Assembly: GCA_964400495.1 (NCBI GenBank)
Contig: CAYNTS010000034.1
Location: 1 to 21,891, forward strand
Length of the DNA: 21,891 nt
Source: CAYNTS01 sp964400495
Lineage (GTDB): Bacteria; Fidelibacterota; Marinisomatia; SCGC-AAA003-L08; D37C17
Reading direction: 5' to 3'
Shown: positions 8,610 to 16,380 of the stretch, piece after piece
Position numbering within the stretch: the first letter of the stretch is position 1
How the letters are laid out: every line of letters begins with the position of its first letter
The notes under the pieces: generated by a model
What the model was told of the DNA's origin: nothing
Databases searched by the model: none
What the model saw: only the letters and a program-made list of their open reading frames with translations
Made by a program: the position numbers and the translations under genes

Positions 8610-9238
8610 CAAATTAAATCCTTTATTTGTGGTTTATCTTTATTCCATTCTATTCGTTCTTCACAAAACGCTTTCACAACATCCGGGTACAGTTGGTGCT
8701 CAGCTTCCAAAACTCTTTCTGCTAAACTTTTTATAGTATCACTATCCTTTACAGGAACTTTTAACTGTGAAATTATTGGTCCAGTATCATAATCTTCATC
8801 AACAAAGTGAACGGTGGGTCCAGATTCTTTTGCACCCTTTTCAATTACAGTTTTATGAACATTTGATCCAAAAAATCCTTTGCCACCAAACTCAGGTAGT
8901 AGCCCTGGGTGGATATTTATTATTCGTCGTGTATACTTTCTCACAGTTGATTCCGGAATTAATTTCATGTATCCAGCCAAAACTATTAAATCTGGTTCTT
9001 CAATATCTAATTCATTATTTAAAACAAATTCATATTGTTCTGCTTCTGGGTATCGTTTTGAATTTATTATAAAAGTTCGAATATCGTGGTTAATGGCATA
9101 TTGAATAGCCCCACATTTTGAGTTATTACTCACAACTAAAACGATGTTTGCATTAATATCTTCAGATAAAATACTTTTATGGATGCTTTTAAAATTTGAA
9201 CCACCACCTGATGCAAATATTATAATCTTTTTAATCAT
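8609..9238 (-). CDS. purN: PurN, GAR formyltransferase
   Basis: 209-residue 10-formyl-THF-dependent phosphoribosylglycinamide formyltransferase, the third step of purine synthesis. Visible motifs are the phosphate-binding GGGSNFKSI near residue 11, the catalytic N108-I-H110 in IINIHPGLLP, and D151 in DYDTGP. These correspond to N106, H108 and D144 of the E. coli enzyme. The ATG at 9238 overlaps the end of the kinase gene by 8 nt. It is coupled to purH downstream. Confidence 0.96.
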   Translation of the reverse strand: MIKKIIIFASGGGSNFKSIHKSILSEDINANIVLVVSNNSKCGAIQYAINHDIRTFIINSKRYPEAEQYEFVLNNELDIEEPDLIVLAGYMKLIPESTVRKYTRRIINIHPGLLPEFGGKGFFGSNVHKTVIEKGAKESGPTVHFVDEDYDTGPIISQLKVPVKDSDTIKSLAERVLEAEHQLYPDVVKAFCEERIEWNKDKPQIKDLI

Positions 9239-9851
9239 TTAATTTGCTTTCAATTTGAGAAAATATTTCATTCAACTTTTCCTCATCAGTATGAATGTTA
9301 AAATTATCTGTTTTAATTGTTAAAACACTTATATCTGATATTCGTTTTATCCATTTGTCATATGAAACATTTAAGCTGTGAAGATATTCAGATGATATTG
9401 TTTTTTCAAAGTCCCTATCTCTATTTTTTATGCGAGAAATGAGTGTATCTGTAGATGCTTTTAGATAAATAATTAAATCTGGTTTGCACAAAAAGTGTGT
9501 CATGTTATTAAACAGATTTTTATATGTTTCCCAATCTCGTTTAGACATATGTTTCATTTCATGCAAATTACGAGCAAATATTTCAACATCTTCATAAATA
9601 GTTCTATCTTGAATTACTCCACGAGTTCTTTTTGAGAGTTCCATTTGACCACCAAACCTATGATGTAAAAAATAAATTTGCAGATTAAAACTCCATCGAG
9701 ACATATCATCATAAAAGTCACTTAAATAGGGGTTATCAATTACGGATTCGTATACTTCTTTCCAACCAAAATGGTGCCCAACTTTTTCAGTAAATGTAGT
9801 TTTTCCAACCCCAATATTTCCTGCAATTCCAATAAAAGGGTATTTTATCAT
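9231..9851 (-). CDS. Deoxynucleoside kinase (dNK/dGK/dCK family)
   Basis: 206-residue salvage kinase that phosphorylates deoxynucleosides. The P-loop GNIGVGKTT lies at 11-19, followed by ESVIDNPYL, the substrate-site block FNLQIYFLHHRF and the DRT/YED motif (D82-R83-T84, YEDVEIFA), which replaces the usual ERS/DRS. A lid-like Arg-rich segment (SRIKNRDRDFE) is near 135-147. Substrate choice (dG, dA, dC or dT) cannot be told from sequence. It overlaps mtaB upstream by 4 nt (ATGA) and purN downstream by 8 nt, which places salvage of deoxynucleosides in one transcript with de novo purine genes. Confidence 0.92.
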   Translation of the reverse strand: MIKYPFIGIAGNIGVGKTTFTEKVGHHFGWKEVYESVIDNPYLSDFYDDMSRWSFNLQIYFLHHRFGGQMELSKRTRGVIQDRTIYEDVEIFARNLHEMKHMSKRDWETYKNLFNNMTHFLCKPDLIIYLKASTDTLISRIKNRDRDFEKTISSEYLHSLNVSYDKWIKRISDISVLTIKTDNFNIHTDEEKLNEIFSQIESKLND

Positions 9852-11146
9852 TGGTTTATATCCCCATAAACTACAGCACCATCAATTGAGTTTAACTGAG
9901 TTATTTGAACAGTATTCAGCATTGTTTCTTCTCCAGAAAACTTAACCCGAATATAATTATCTGTTAATCCTGAACATATACCATACTCAAAGGATTCAAT
10001 TAATACAGGGTGTGTTTTATTCAATTGAGTTCTATAGAAATTATTCCTTTTAAAATCAGAAAGTTGTCTCAATTTTTTGCTTCGAGTCAATCGTTCTGCT
10101 TTGGAAATAGATGGTGCGATTTTTAATGCTGGGGTATTATCTCTTTCTGAATACGAAAACACATGGCAATACGAAATATCTGAATTTTCAATAAATTGAT
10201 ATGTTGTGTTAAAATCTTCTTCAGTCTCTCCCGGAAACCCTACTATAACATCTGATGCAATACATGCGTCTGGAAAAATAGATTTTATTGCTTTAACTCT
10301 TTGAGAAAACAGTTGAGTATTATATCTGCGTTGCATTGCCTTTAAGGTTTTATCACACCCTGATTGCAAGGGAATATGAAAATGGGGTAAAAACGAGTTT
10401 GAGTCTTTAATAAATTCTAATATATCATCAGTTAGTAAATTGGGTTCGATAGATGATATTCTAAACCGTTTGATACCGTGAATTTTATCTAATTCTTGTA
10501 TTAAATCTAAAAAAGTTTCTTCAGTATGATTCCCAAAATCACCAATATTTACACCAGTTAACACAATTTCATTTACATCTGATTTAGCAATTTTCTTGGC
10601 TAAATTCACTGTGTTTTCAATAGTATCACTACGGCTATTTCCTCGAGCTAAAGGGATAGTACAATATGTACATGGATAATCACATCCATCTTGGACTTTT
10701 AAAAATGAACGAATTCTATCACTTTTAGAATATGAAGGATGAAATGTAGTTTGTTTTTCTACGGTTGTTGTATAAACTGAGGATTCACTATGTCCATTTT
10801 TATTTGCAATATACTGCATTATATCAAATTTTTCAGTATTTCCTAATACCAAATCAACACCGGGAATTTGTGAAATTTCTTGTGGTTTAAGTTGACTATA
10901 GCAACCAACTATTGTAACAAATGCTTCTGGAGAATATTGCAATGCATTTCGCACAGCTTTCCTTGCTTTTTTATCGGCATTATCAGTTACAGAACAGGTG
11001 TTAATTACAACAATATCTGGATTTTCGGAAATTGCAACACGTGAAAGACCTTGTTCAATTAAATCCCGAGCTATAGTTGATGTCTCAGAGAAGTTTAACT
11101 TACACCCAAGAGTTTGAAAAGAAACAGTTTGATACGGTGAACTCAT
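9848..11146 (-). CDS. mtaB: MtaB, tRNA t6A37 methylthiotransferase
   Basis: 432-residue radical-SAM methylthiotransferase that turns t6A37 into ms2t6A37 in ANN-decoding tRNAs. The N-terminal UPF0004 domain has the three cluster cysteines C15 (TLGCKLN), C51 and C82. The radical-SAM CxxxCxxC is C155-C159-C162 in GCDYPCTYC. A TRAM-like C-terminal region occupies roughly 370-430. The TLGCKLNFSET opening favours MtaB over MiaB or RimO. It starts ATG at 11146, 40 bp after the oppF stop, and overlaps the kinase by 4 nt. Confidence 0.93.
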   Translation of the reverse strand: MSSPYQTVSFQTLGCKLNFSETSTIARDLIEQGLSRVAISENPDIVVINTCSVTDNADKKARKAVRNALQYSPEAFVTIVGCYSQLKPQEISQIPGVDLVLGNTEKFDIMQYIANKNGHSESSVYTTTVEKQTTFHPSYSKSDRIRSFLKVQDGCDYPCTYCTIPLARGNSRSDTIENTVNLAKKIAKSDVNEIVLTGVNIGDFGNHTEETFLDLIQELDKIHGIKRFRISSIEPNLLTDDILEFIKDSNSFLPHFHIPLQSGCDKTLKAMQRRYNTQLFSQRVKAIKSIFPDACIASDVIVGFPGETEEDFNTTYQFIENSDISYCHVFSYSERDNTPALKIAPSISKAERLTRSKKLRQLSDFKRNNFYRTQLNKTHPVLIESFEYGICSGLTDNYIRVKFSGEETMLNTVQITQLNSIDGAVVYGDINQ

Positions 11147-11186
11147 TAATTATTTATATTTGAGTTAAACAAAAATAAATTCAACC

Positions 11187-12200
11187 TTAACCACGCTCCT
11201 GAGTGAAATGACATGATGCAAAATGACCATCTAACTTTTCATCTAACAATGGAATTTTTTGCATGCAATCTGGATGAATATCATTTTCATTTGCAATATG
11301 ACACCTAGGATGAAACGTACATCCAGAAGGTGGATTTGATGGGCTTGGCACATCCCCTTTTAGTATAATGCGTTGTGATTTGATATCCGGATTTGGATTT
11401 GGAACTGCCGACATTAATGCGTTGGTATATGGATGTAATGTATTTTTATAAAGTGCATCTGAATCTGCAATTTCCATTATTTTTCCAAGGTACATAACAG
11501 CTACTCTATCAGAAATATATTCAACTACAGATAAATCATGTGCAATAAACAAATAGGTTAAGTTGAATTCCTTCTGTAAATCTTTGAGTAAATTGATAAC
11601 TTGTGCCTGAATTGATACATCCAAAGCAGACACTGCCTCGTCACACACAATAAGTTCTGGTTTTACTGATAATGCCCGAGCAATTCCAATTCGCTGGCGC
11701 TGACCACCCGAAAATTCATGTGGATATTTTCCAGCTTGTGAACGTGATAAACCAACCACATCCAAAAGACGAAATACCTCTTTTTCAATTTCTTCATTGG
11801 GTACAATTTTGTGTACGCTAAGTGCTTCAGAGAGCATATTTCCAACCGTCATTCTTGGATTTAAAGAACTATATGGATCTTGGAATATTATCTGCATTTT
11901 TCGGCGAAGTGGACGTAATTCTTTTGAACTTAAATTGGTAATGTCCTGCCCATTAAATACAATTTCCCCATCAGTGGGATCTAGTAGTCGTAAAAGAGTT
12001 CTCCCAACAGTTGTTTTACCACAACCAGATTCACCTACTAATCCGAGCGTTTCACCTTTATATAGGTTGAATGATACTCCATCAACAGCTTTCACATTAC
12101 CTTCTATTTGTGAAAATAGACCTGAACGAATAGGAAAATACTTTTTCAAGTTATCTATTTGAACCAAAATTTCTTTTGGTGATTGTGGTTGAGTTTTCAA
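11187..12200 (-). CDS. Oligopeptide/dipeptide ABC transporter ATPase (OppF/DppF-like)
   Basis: 337-residue ATP-binding subunit for peptide import. The Walker A is GESGCGKTT (56-64), the Q-loop Gln is near 107, the signature is FSGGQRQR (163-170), Walker B ends D187-E188, and the switch His is H221. The C-terminal oligopeptide extension is present with four cysteines (C294, C300, C312, C330) in the CTFHPRC and ASCH motifs; in DppD/DppF-type proteins such cysteines can hold an Fe-S cluster. The start is probably TTG at 12200: an in-frame TAG lies six codons upstream, no nearby in-frame ATG exists, and AGGCGG precedes it by 11 nt. No permease, binding protein or oppD partner is adjacent, which is unusual for this family. 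Confidence 0.92.
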   Translation of the reverse strand: MKTQPQSPKEILVQIDNLKKYFPIRSGLFSQIEGNVKAVDGVSFNLYKGETLGLVGESGCGKTTVGRTLLRLLDPTDGEIVFNGQDITNLSSKELRPLRRKMQIIFQDPYSSLNPRMTVGNMLSEALSVHKIVPNEEIEKEVFRLLDVVGLSRSQAGKYPHEFSGGQRQRIGIARALSVKPELIVCDEAVSALDVSIQAQVINLLKDLQKEFNLTYLFIAHDLSVVEYISDRVAVMYLGKIMEIADSDALYKNTLHPYTNALMSAVPNPNPDIKSQRIILKGDVPSPSNPPSGCTFHPRCHIANENDIHPDCMQKIPLLDEKLDGHFASCHFTQERG

Positions 12201-12251
12201 AAGTTGATTATCCGCCTAGAAAATGAACTGAAATTTAGGTGTGTTTGTATT

Positions 12252-12274
12252 GCTAATTCAATAAGTGAATTGGT
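12252..12274. promoter_or_regulatory. Inverted repeat in divergent oppF-like / C25 intergenic region
   Basis: GCTAATTCA (12252-12260) can pair with TGAATTGGT (12266-12274) over 9 positions, two of them G-T wobbles, around a 5-nt loop. It sits in the 184-bp gap between two divergent genes, where an operator would be expected. A TATAAT at 12366-12371 is too close to the 12385 start to be a confident promoter. Function is not established. Confidence 0.3.
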
Positions 12275-12384
12275 TAATTTTCGTATAAATCAATTTTAAT
12301 AGGATGTAAGAAAAAAATAAGTACATTTTTATATAAATTATTTTTCATTAAATATAGACTATTATTATAATTAAATTTTCGACC

Positions 12385-14484
12385 ATGGTACAGTTTCAAA
12401 AATACTATTTAATCTGGGTATTGACATTTTCCATTATATTTTGTCAAACGCAATATTTAATTATTTGTCCTGAAGTATTAAATGAAACAGCACAAGAAAT
12501 GAAAAATTTGCACGAGTCCTTAGTTGAAGAAGAATTTCAGTTAAATGTGGAAATCCTACATACTGAAACCATTTGCAGTAATTGCACTAATTTAAAAGAT
12601 GTTATTGAAGATACACTAATTTCAAGATTGAATGACAATTTAAAGTATGTTCTCTTTTTGGGTGATGAAAACACTATCCCTCCTCAGTATTATGGAGATA
12701 ATGCTTCTGATGATTTTTATACAAAAGATATCAATAATTCAACAATTAGACCAGAACTAGCAATGGGTAGAATACCTGTTTCAACTGTTGAAGAAGCAAA
12801 CCAAGTTGTAGCAAAAATTATATCCTACACATTAGAACCTGATATGGGTGCATGGCGAAGCAAAGTTTTACTCTTTGCTGATGATGAAAATAAATCTGGT
12901 TCTTCTATTTCTTATGAAATTAAACATACACAAAATTCTGATAACATCTTTGACTCACTTACATCTACCCTGTCCGTAATTCCTTTGTATGGTACTGATT
13001 ATATACCAACCCCAGGACCAAATGGCTTGACACATCCTGAGCTAACTTCGGATATAATTCAAACCATAAATTCTGGAGTATCCATTTTAAATTATATTGG
13101 ACACGGCGACCCTCAAAAATTAGCAGGTGAAGCAATTTTAGATATGAACCGCGATATAAATTATATTAGTCCACAAGGTAATCAATTGCCAATTTGGGTT
13201 GTAGGTACATGTTCATTTGGGCATTATGATAATGAAGATTCATTTACCGAGGCACTACTTACAAAACCTGATGGAGCTATTGCAGTCATTGCAACTACTC
13301 GAAGTATTGGTGCTACTCAAAATTATCATTTTTTAGAAGAATTTTTTAATCAAATAAAAGATTATGTTCAAACCCAAACAGATAATTCACGATTGGGGGA
13401 TATTTTTTATAATACCAAAAAAAATATTAACTCAACATATAATCTTTACCTTTTTCAATTATTTGGTGACCCCGCCCAACGGTTGCCCTTTCCAAAACAA
13501 AATAATACCCTTATTACATCCGTACCAAACTCTTTAGAAGTTATTACTCAATCGAAAGTTGAAGTTGGAACGGTAGATTCTTCATTTATTCTGGTTCAAG
13601 GAAATGATATTGAAATTAATCGAGAATACGAAGATGGAATTTTACTTAAATATACCTTGCCGGGTGATATTATTTTTCAAGGTGATTTTATAGATTCTGC
13701 ACATTTCTTTGTCCCATTAGATGCCGAAGTATGTGAGGATTGTTCTGCAAATATTATGGTGTATTCTGCTAATGAAACTTCTAATCAAATTGATAAAGAA
13801 TTTTCTATTCCATTTCTAATTCCAGATGATATTTCAATCGAAGATAACGAAGGTCCTCTAATTACTTTATACCAAAATGGAAATATAATTGGAAGTAATG
13901 CAACCCTGTTTTCCCCATTTAATATCACCATTTCGATTGAAGATGAATCAGGAATCAACTTAATGGGTGTACCCGGTCATCAGCTTACCTATACTGTGGG
14001 CGAAAATGAACCAACACCATTTGATCAATTTTTTAATTACAGTAATCCAGCAAGTGGAATTGCAAATATTACCCTCACTAATATTGAAAATGGGTTGTAT
14101 GAGTTTAGTGTTGAAGCATGGGACAATGTGAATAATAGAACTGAAATTTCGGTTAGTTTAAATTTGAATGGAAGTGAAGATAATTCCAACGAAGAATCTT
14201 CCCTGTTTTCTGTAAATAACGTATTTAATGTTCCAAATCCATGCAAAAAATATACATATTTTACATTTGAATTATCTGATGTTGCAGATGTTGAAATAGA
14301 TGTTTTTACATTAAGTGGAGTACCAATTATATCCTTCAAAGAAAATAAAAATGCTGGATTTAATTCATTACCATGGATAGAAGGATTAGAATCAATTGCG
14401 AATGGTACCTATATGTATTCATTTAAGGCAACTTCTGAAACTGGATTTGTTGAGAGTCTGCATACACTATCAATATTAAAATGA
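12385..14484 (+). CDS. C25 (gingipain-type) cysteine peptidase with FlgD/T9SS-like C-terminus
   Basis: A 699-residue secreted peptidase. A signal peptide (about 1-20) ends with FC before Gln. The C25 fold (about 22-370) includes VLFLGDENTIPPQYYG and FYTKDI, the catalytic His in NYIGHGD (H240), the catalytic Cys in VGTCSFGHYD (C276), and LYLFQLFGDPAQR. Ig-like strands follow (about 480-590). The tail (about 605-699: NVPNPCKKYTYFTFEL, then LSGVPI and NGTYMYSFKA) resembles FlgD-Ig or type IX secretion sorting domains. PorU, the T9SS sortase, is of this family but much longer, so this may be a compact PorU-like sortase or a secreted protease. No Shine-Dalgarno is seen before ATG. It overlaps maf by 4 nt (ATGA). 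Confidence 0.88.
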   Translation: MVQFQKYYLIWVLTFSIIFCQTQYLIICPEVLNETAQEMKNLHESLVEEEFQLNVEILHTETICSNCTNLKDVIEDTLISRLNDNLKYVLFLGDENTIPPQYYGDNASDDFYTKDINNSTIRPELAMGRIPVSTVEEANQVVAKIISYTLEPDMGAWRSKVLLFADDENKSGSSISYEIKHTQNSDNIFDSLTSTLSVIPLYGTDYIPTPGPNGLTHPELTSDIIQTINSGVSILNYIGHGDPQKLAGEAILDMNRDINYISPQGNQLPIWVVGTCSFGHYDNEDSFTEALLTKPDGAIAVIATTRSIGATQNYHFLEEFFNQIKDYVQTQTDNSRLGDIFYNTKKNINSTYNLYLFQLFGDPAQRLPFPKQNNTLITSVPNSLEVITQSKVEVGTVDSSFILVQGNDIEINREYEDGILLKYTLPGDIIFQGDFIDSAHFFVPLDAEVCEDCSANIMVYSANETSNQIDKEFSIPFLIPDDISIEDNEGPLITLYQNGNIIGSNATLFSPFNITISIEDESGINLMGVPGHQLTYTVGENEPTPFDQFFNYSNPASGIANITLTNIENGLYEFSVEAWDNVNNRTEISVSLNLNGSEDNSNEESSLFSVNNVFNVPNPCKKYTYFTFELSDVADVEIDVFTLSGVPIISFKENKNAGFNSLPWIEGLESIANGTYMYSFKATSETGFVESLHTLSILK

Positions 14485-15059
14485 GATTAATTTTAGCATC
14501 ACAAAGTCCACGAAGAAAACAAATTTTATCTAGATTAGATATTCCATTTGATATAATTGTATCTGATGTTGATGAATCACAATTTAAGTTTGAGGGTAAT
14601 CCCATTGCTTATTGTGAACTATTAGCAGAAGTTAAAGCAGAGTTTGTTAGCAAACAATATCCAGATGCTATTGTAATTGGTGCTGATACTATTGTTGTTT
14701 TAGAAGATGATGTTTTAGAAAAACCAATTGATAAAGCAGACGCTAATAGAATACTAAATCTTTTGAGCAATAAAACACATATCGTTTATACAGCGGTTTC
14801 CATTCAATCCATTTCAAAAGATATTCACCATACCTTTCATGAGGCAACAAAAGTAACTTTCCGAAAGTTATCAAGTAAAATGATACATTATTATATTGAT
14901 AATTTTGCCCCTTTCGACAAAGCAGGAAGTTACGGAATCCAAGATTGGAGTGCTTTATTTGTCAAATATATTCATGGATGTTATGATAATGTTGTGGGCT
15001 TTCCTCTTTCAAAATTTTACGAAGAAACAAAGCACCTCAATATCCATGAATTTAGTTAA
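14481..15059 (+). CDS. maf: Maf-like nucleoside triphosphate pyrophosphatase (YhdE type)
   Basis: 192-residue Maf/HAM1-related pyrophosphatase that hydrolyses dTTP/UTP or modified pyrimidine nucleotides to the monophosphate. Motifs visible are the opening ILASQSPRRKQIL, the SDVDES segment, the catalytic GADTIVV (about 72-78), EKPIDKADA and FDKAGSYGIQ, the last two typical of the YhdE branch. The start codon lies inside the stop of the peptidase gene (ATGA), so the two are translationally coupled despite no obvious functional link. Length is normal for the family. Confidence 0.94.
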   Translation: MRLILASQSPRRKQILSRLDIPFDIIVSDVDESQFKFEGNPIAYCELLAEVKAEFVSKQYPDAIVIGADTIVVLEDDVLEKPIDKADANRILNLLSNKTHIVYTAVSIQSISKDIHHTFHEATKVTFRKLSSKMIHYYIDNFAPFDKAGSYGIQDWSALFVKYIHGCYDNVVGFPLSKFYEETKHLNIHEFS

Positions 15060-15072
15060 CAAAGCAAATTAT

Positions 15073-15165
15073 TTAATCTTCAAGATCTTCTAAATGTTCT
15101 TCAATATCTCTTAATTCATCGTCACTTGGTTCACAAAATTCATATTTTTCATCATCGTATTTCAT
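15073..15165 (-). CDS. Acidic 30-residue microprotein
   Basis: A short open frame on the minus strand. The start ATG at 15165 has TAGGAG six bases upstream, one of the best Shine-Dalgarno sites in the window. The product begins MKYDDEKYEFCEPSDDELRD and continues IEEHLEDLED: 15 of 30 residues are Asp or Glu, there is one Cys, and the second half could form an acidic amphipathic helix. It has no signal peptide or membrane segment. It sits alone between maf and rodZ and is antisense to both. I do not recognise a family. An acidic helix of this size could bind a basic protein partner, but that is speculation. Confidence 0.6.
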   Translation of the reverse strand: MKYDDEKYEFCEPSDDELRDIEEHLEDLED

Positions 15166-15298
15166 TTTAATCTCCTAGTTAATTTCTAATCGATTTTATT
15201 GAGTTTATACTATTGATTTTGTGATGTACGTTGCATTTATATTTTATGTGATTTGAATTACAAAAATACTTCAATATTTCAGTTAAAAATCTTGTTCC

Positions 15299-15321
15299 AA
15301 ATTAGTTGAAATGTCTAATTT
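15299..15321 (+). promoter_or_regulatory. Hairpin in the rodZ leader
   Basis: AAATTAG (15299-15305) and CTAATTT (15315-15321) form a perfect 7-bp stem with a 9-nt loop, ending 8 nt before the rodZ ATG. A competing stem TGAAAT/ATTTCA (15307-15323) is also possible. rodZ has no clear Shine-Dalgarno, so a leader hairpin or operator could set its expression. Confidence 0.35.
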
Positions 15322-15329
15322 CATGCCCT

Positions 15330-16217
15330 ATGAATACCACAGAATCATTCTTTAATGCATTAAAATCTCATCGAGAAAGTAAAGATATCAAGCTTGAGGA
15401 TATTTCTGATGCAACACGAATAAATCCAAAATATTTTGAAGCCATTGAATCTGGAGATTTTACCGTACTTCCTACTGTTTATATGCGATTATTTTTGCGA
15501 ACTTATACTGAATATATTGGTGCAGATTCTGCAAAAGCACTTGAAGATTTTGAATTGCACACAACAGGTCAAGTATCTAAAAAGAAAGATGAACCCCGTC
15601 CATTAGTTGTAGAAACTTCAAATGAGGATTCAGATGAGTTTGAACTTGGTTCAGACTTTCAAATTACACCTCAAAAAATCGCAACTGCAATCGGTGCTAT
15701 CTTGCTCATCTTTTTATTTTTTAAATTGGTAGAGGCACTAACAACTGAACAAGAAGCAAATACTCCTCAAATTCAGCCCGTTGAAATTGAGGAAAAAGGT
15801 GAAATTGTTGAAGAACCAATTGCTGAAGAACCTGCAATTCAATATTCAGTTTTACCAAATACAAACCTTTTAACTGAAAATAATTTTCTCAATGAAAATT
15901 TACTAAATTCAAGCGACACAAGTTTGAAACTCTTTGCCCCATATAAGGTTGAAATTGAATCCTTGACAGAAACTAAAATTAATTTAAGTCATGGTAACGA
16001 TGATAACCTTAGAACATTGTTTAATGGTGTTGTTCAAGCAGATACTACATTATCGTTTCAATTTGATACTGTACTGTATTTTGATTTATGGAGTGGACAA
16101 CATCTTAATATGAAAATTAATGACAATTTAATTGAAAACTTAACAGATAATAACACAGTTAGAGGTTCGTATGACTCTAATAATTCTCAACTTTCTTTAA
16201 AATTTTATAAACATTAA
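15330..16217 (+). CDS. rodZ: RodZ-like cytoskeletal adaptor
   Basis: 295-residue protein with an N-terminal HTH_25 helix-turn-helix (about 5-68: LKSHRES, EDISDATRINPKYFEAIE, and PTVYMRLFLRTYTEYIG), a linker, a single transmembrane helix (about 114-137), an acidic Glu/Pro-rich periplasmic linker (about 140-170), and a C-terminal beta domain. That is the RodZ layout: the HTH binds MreB, and the periplasmic part contacts the wall machinery. ATG at 15330 is preferred because the only in-frame start further upstream is TTG at 15306, which would add a poor extension. It lies apart from mreBCD-mrdA-rodA, on the opposite strand. Confidence 0.88.
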   Translation: MNTTESFFNALKSHRESKDIKLEDISDATRINPKYFEAIESGDFTVLPTVYMRLFLRTYTEYIGADSAKALEDFELHTTGQVSKKKDEPRPLVVETSNEDSDEFELGSDFQITPQKIATAIGAILLIFLFFKLVEALTTEQEANTPQIQPVEIEEKGEIVEEPIAEEPAIQYSVLPNTNLLTENNFLNENLLNSSDTSLKLFAPYKVEIESLTETKINLSHGNDDNLRTLFNGVVQADTTLSFQFDTVLYFDLWSGQHLNMKINDNLIENLTDNNTVRGSYDSNNSQLSLKFYKH

Positions 16218-16222
16218 TTTTC

Positions 16223-16254
16223 TTTGTATTGTTAACAAGAAACTGTTAATTTTG
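16223..16254 (+). promoter_or_regulatory. Bacteroidetes-type promoter for the B12 operon
   Basis: TTTG (16223-16226) and TAATTTTG (16247-16254) are 20 bp apart, fitting the Bacteroidetes -33 TTTG / -7 TAnnTTTG consensus. Transcription would start about 10 nt before the riboswitch. A perfect 10-bp palindrome TTGTTAACAA (16229-16238) lies in the spacer. TTAACA/TGTTAA (16232-16249) followed by TTTT could also serve as a weak rodZ terminator. Confidence 0.6.
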
Positions 16255-16271
16255 TACGTTATTTACTATAT

Positions 16272-16378
16272 TATTGAAGGAATTCGGTGTAAATCCGAAG
16301 CTGACGCGCAACTGTAATACTACTAAGTAGTTAAAGCCAGATACTTCACTTTTTCAACACCTTCGCGATTATGAGGTT
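16272..16378 (+). promoter_or_regulatory. Cobalamin (B12) riboswitch
   Basis: The aptamer core is recognisable: TTCGG-TGTAAAT-CCGAA (16283-16299), GCTGACGCGCAACTGTAAT (16300-16318), a small hairpin ACTAC-TAA-GTAGT (16319-16331) and the B12-box region AAAGCCAGATAC (16333-16344). TGAAG (16275-16279) pairs with CTTCA (16344-16348) to close the domain. P13 is ACCTT (16359-16363) with GAGGT (16373-16377), and its loop shows CGCG (16364-16367), complementary to CGCG at 16305-16308, which gives the L5-L13 kissing loop. It precedes a btuB-like gene, so B12 excess should switch expression off. Confidence 0.95.
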
Positions 16379-16380
16379 CG

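Noticed and set aside
12343..12371. Sigma70-like promoter (TATAAT at 12366) for the C25 peptidase
   Set aside because: The -35 match is weak and the start site would leave only about 7 nt of leader, so it is not supported enough to list.
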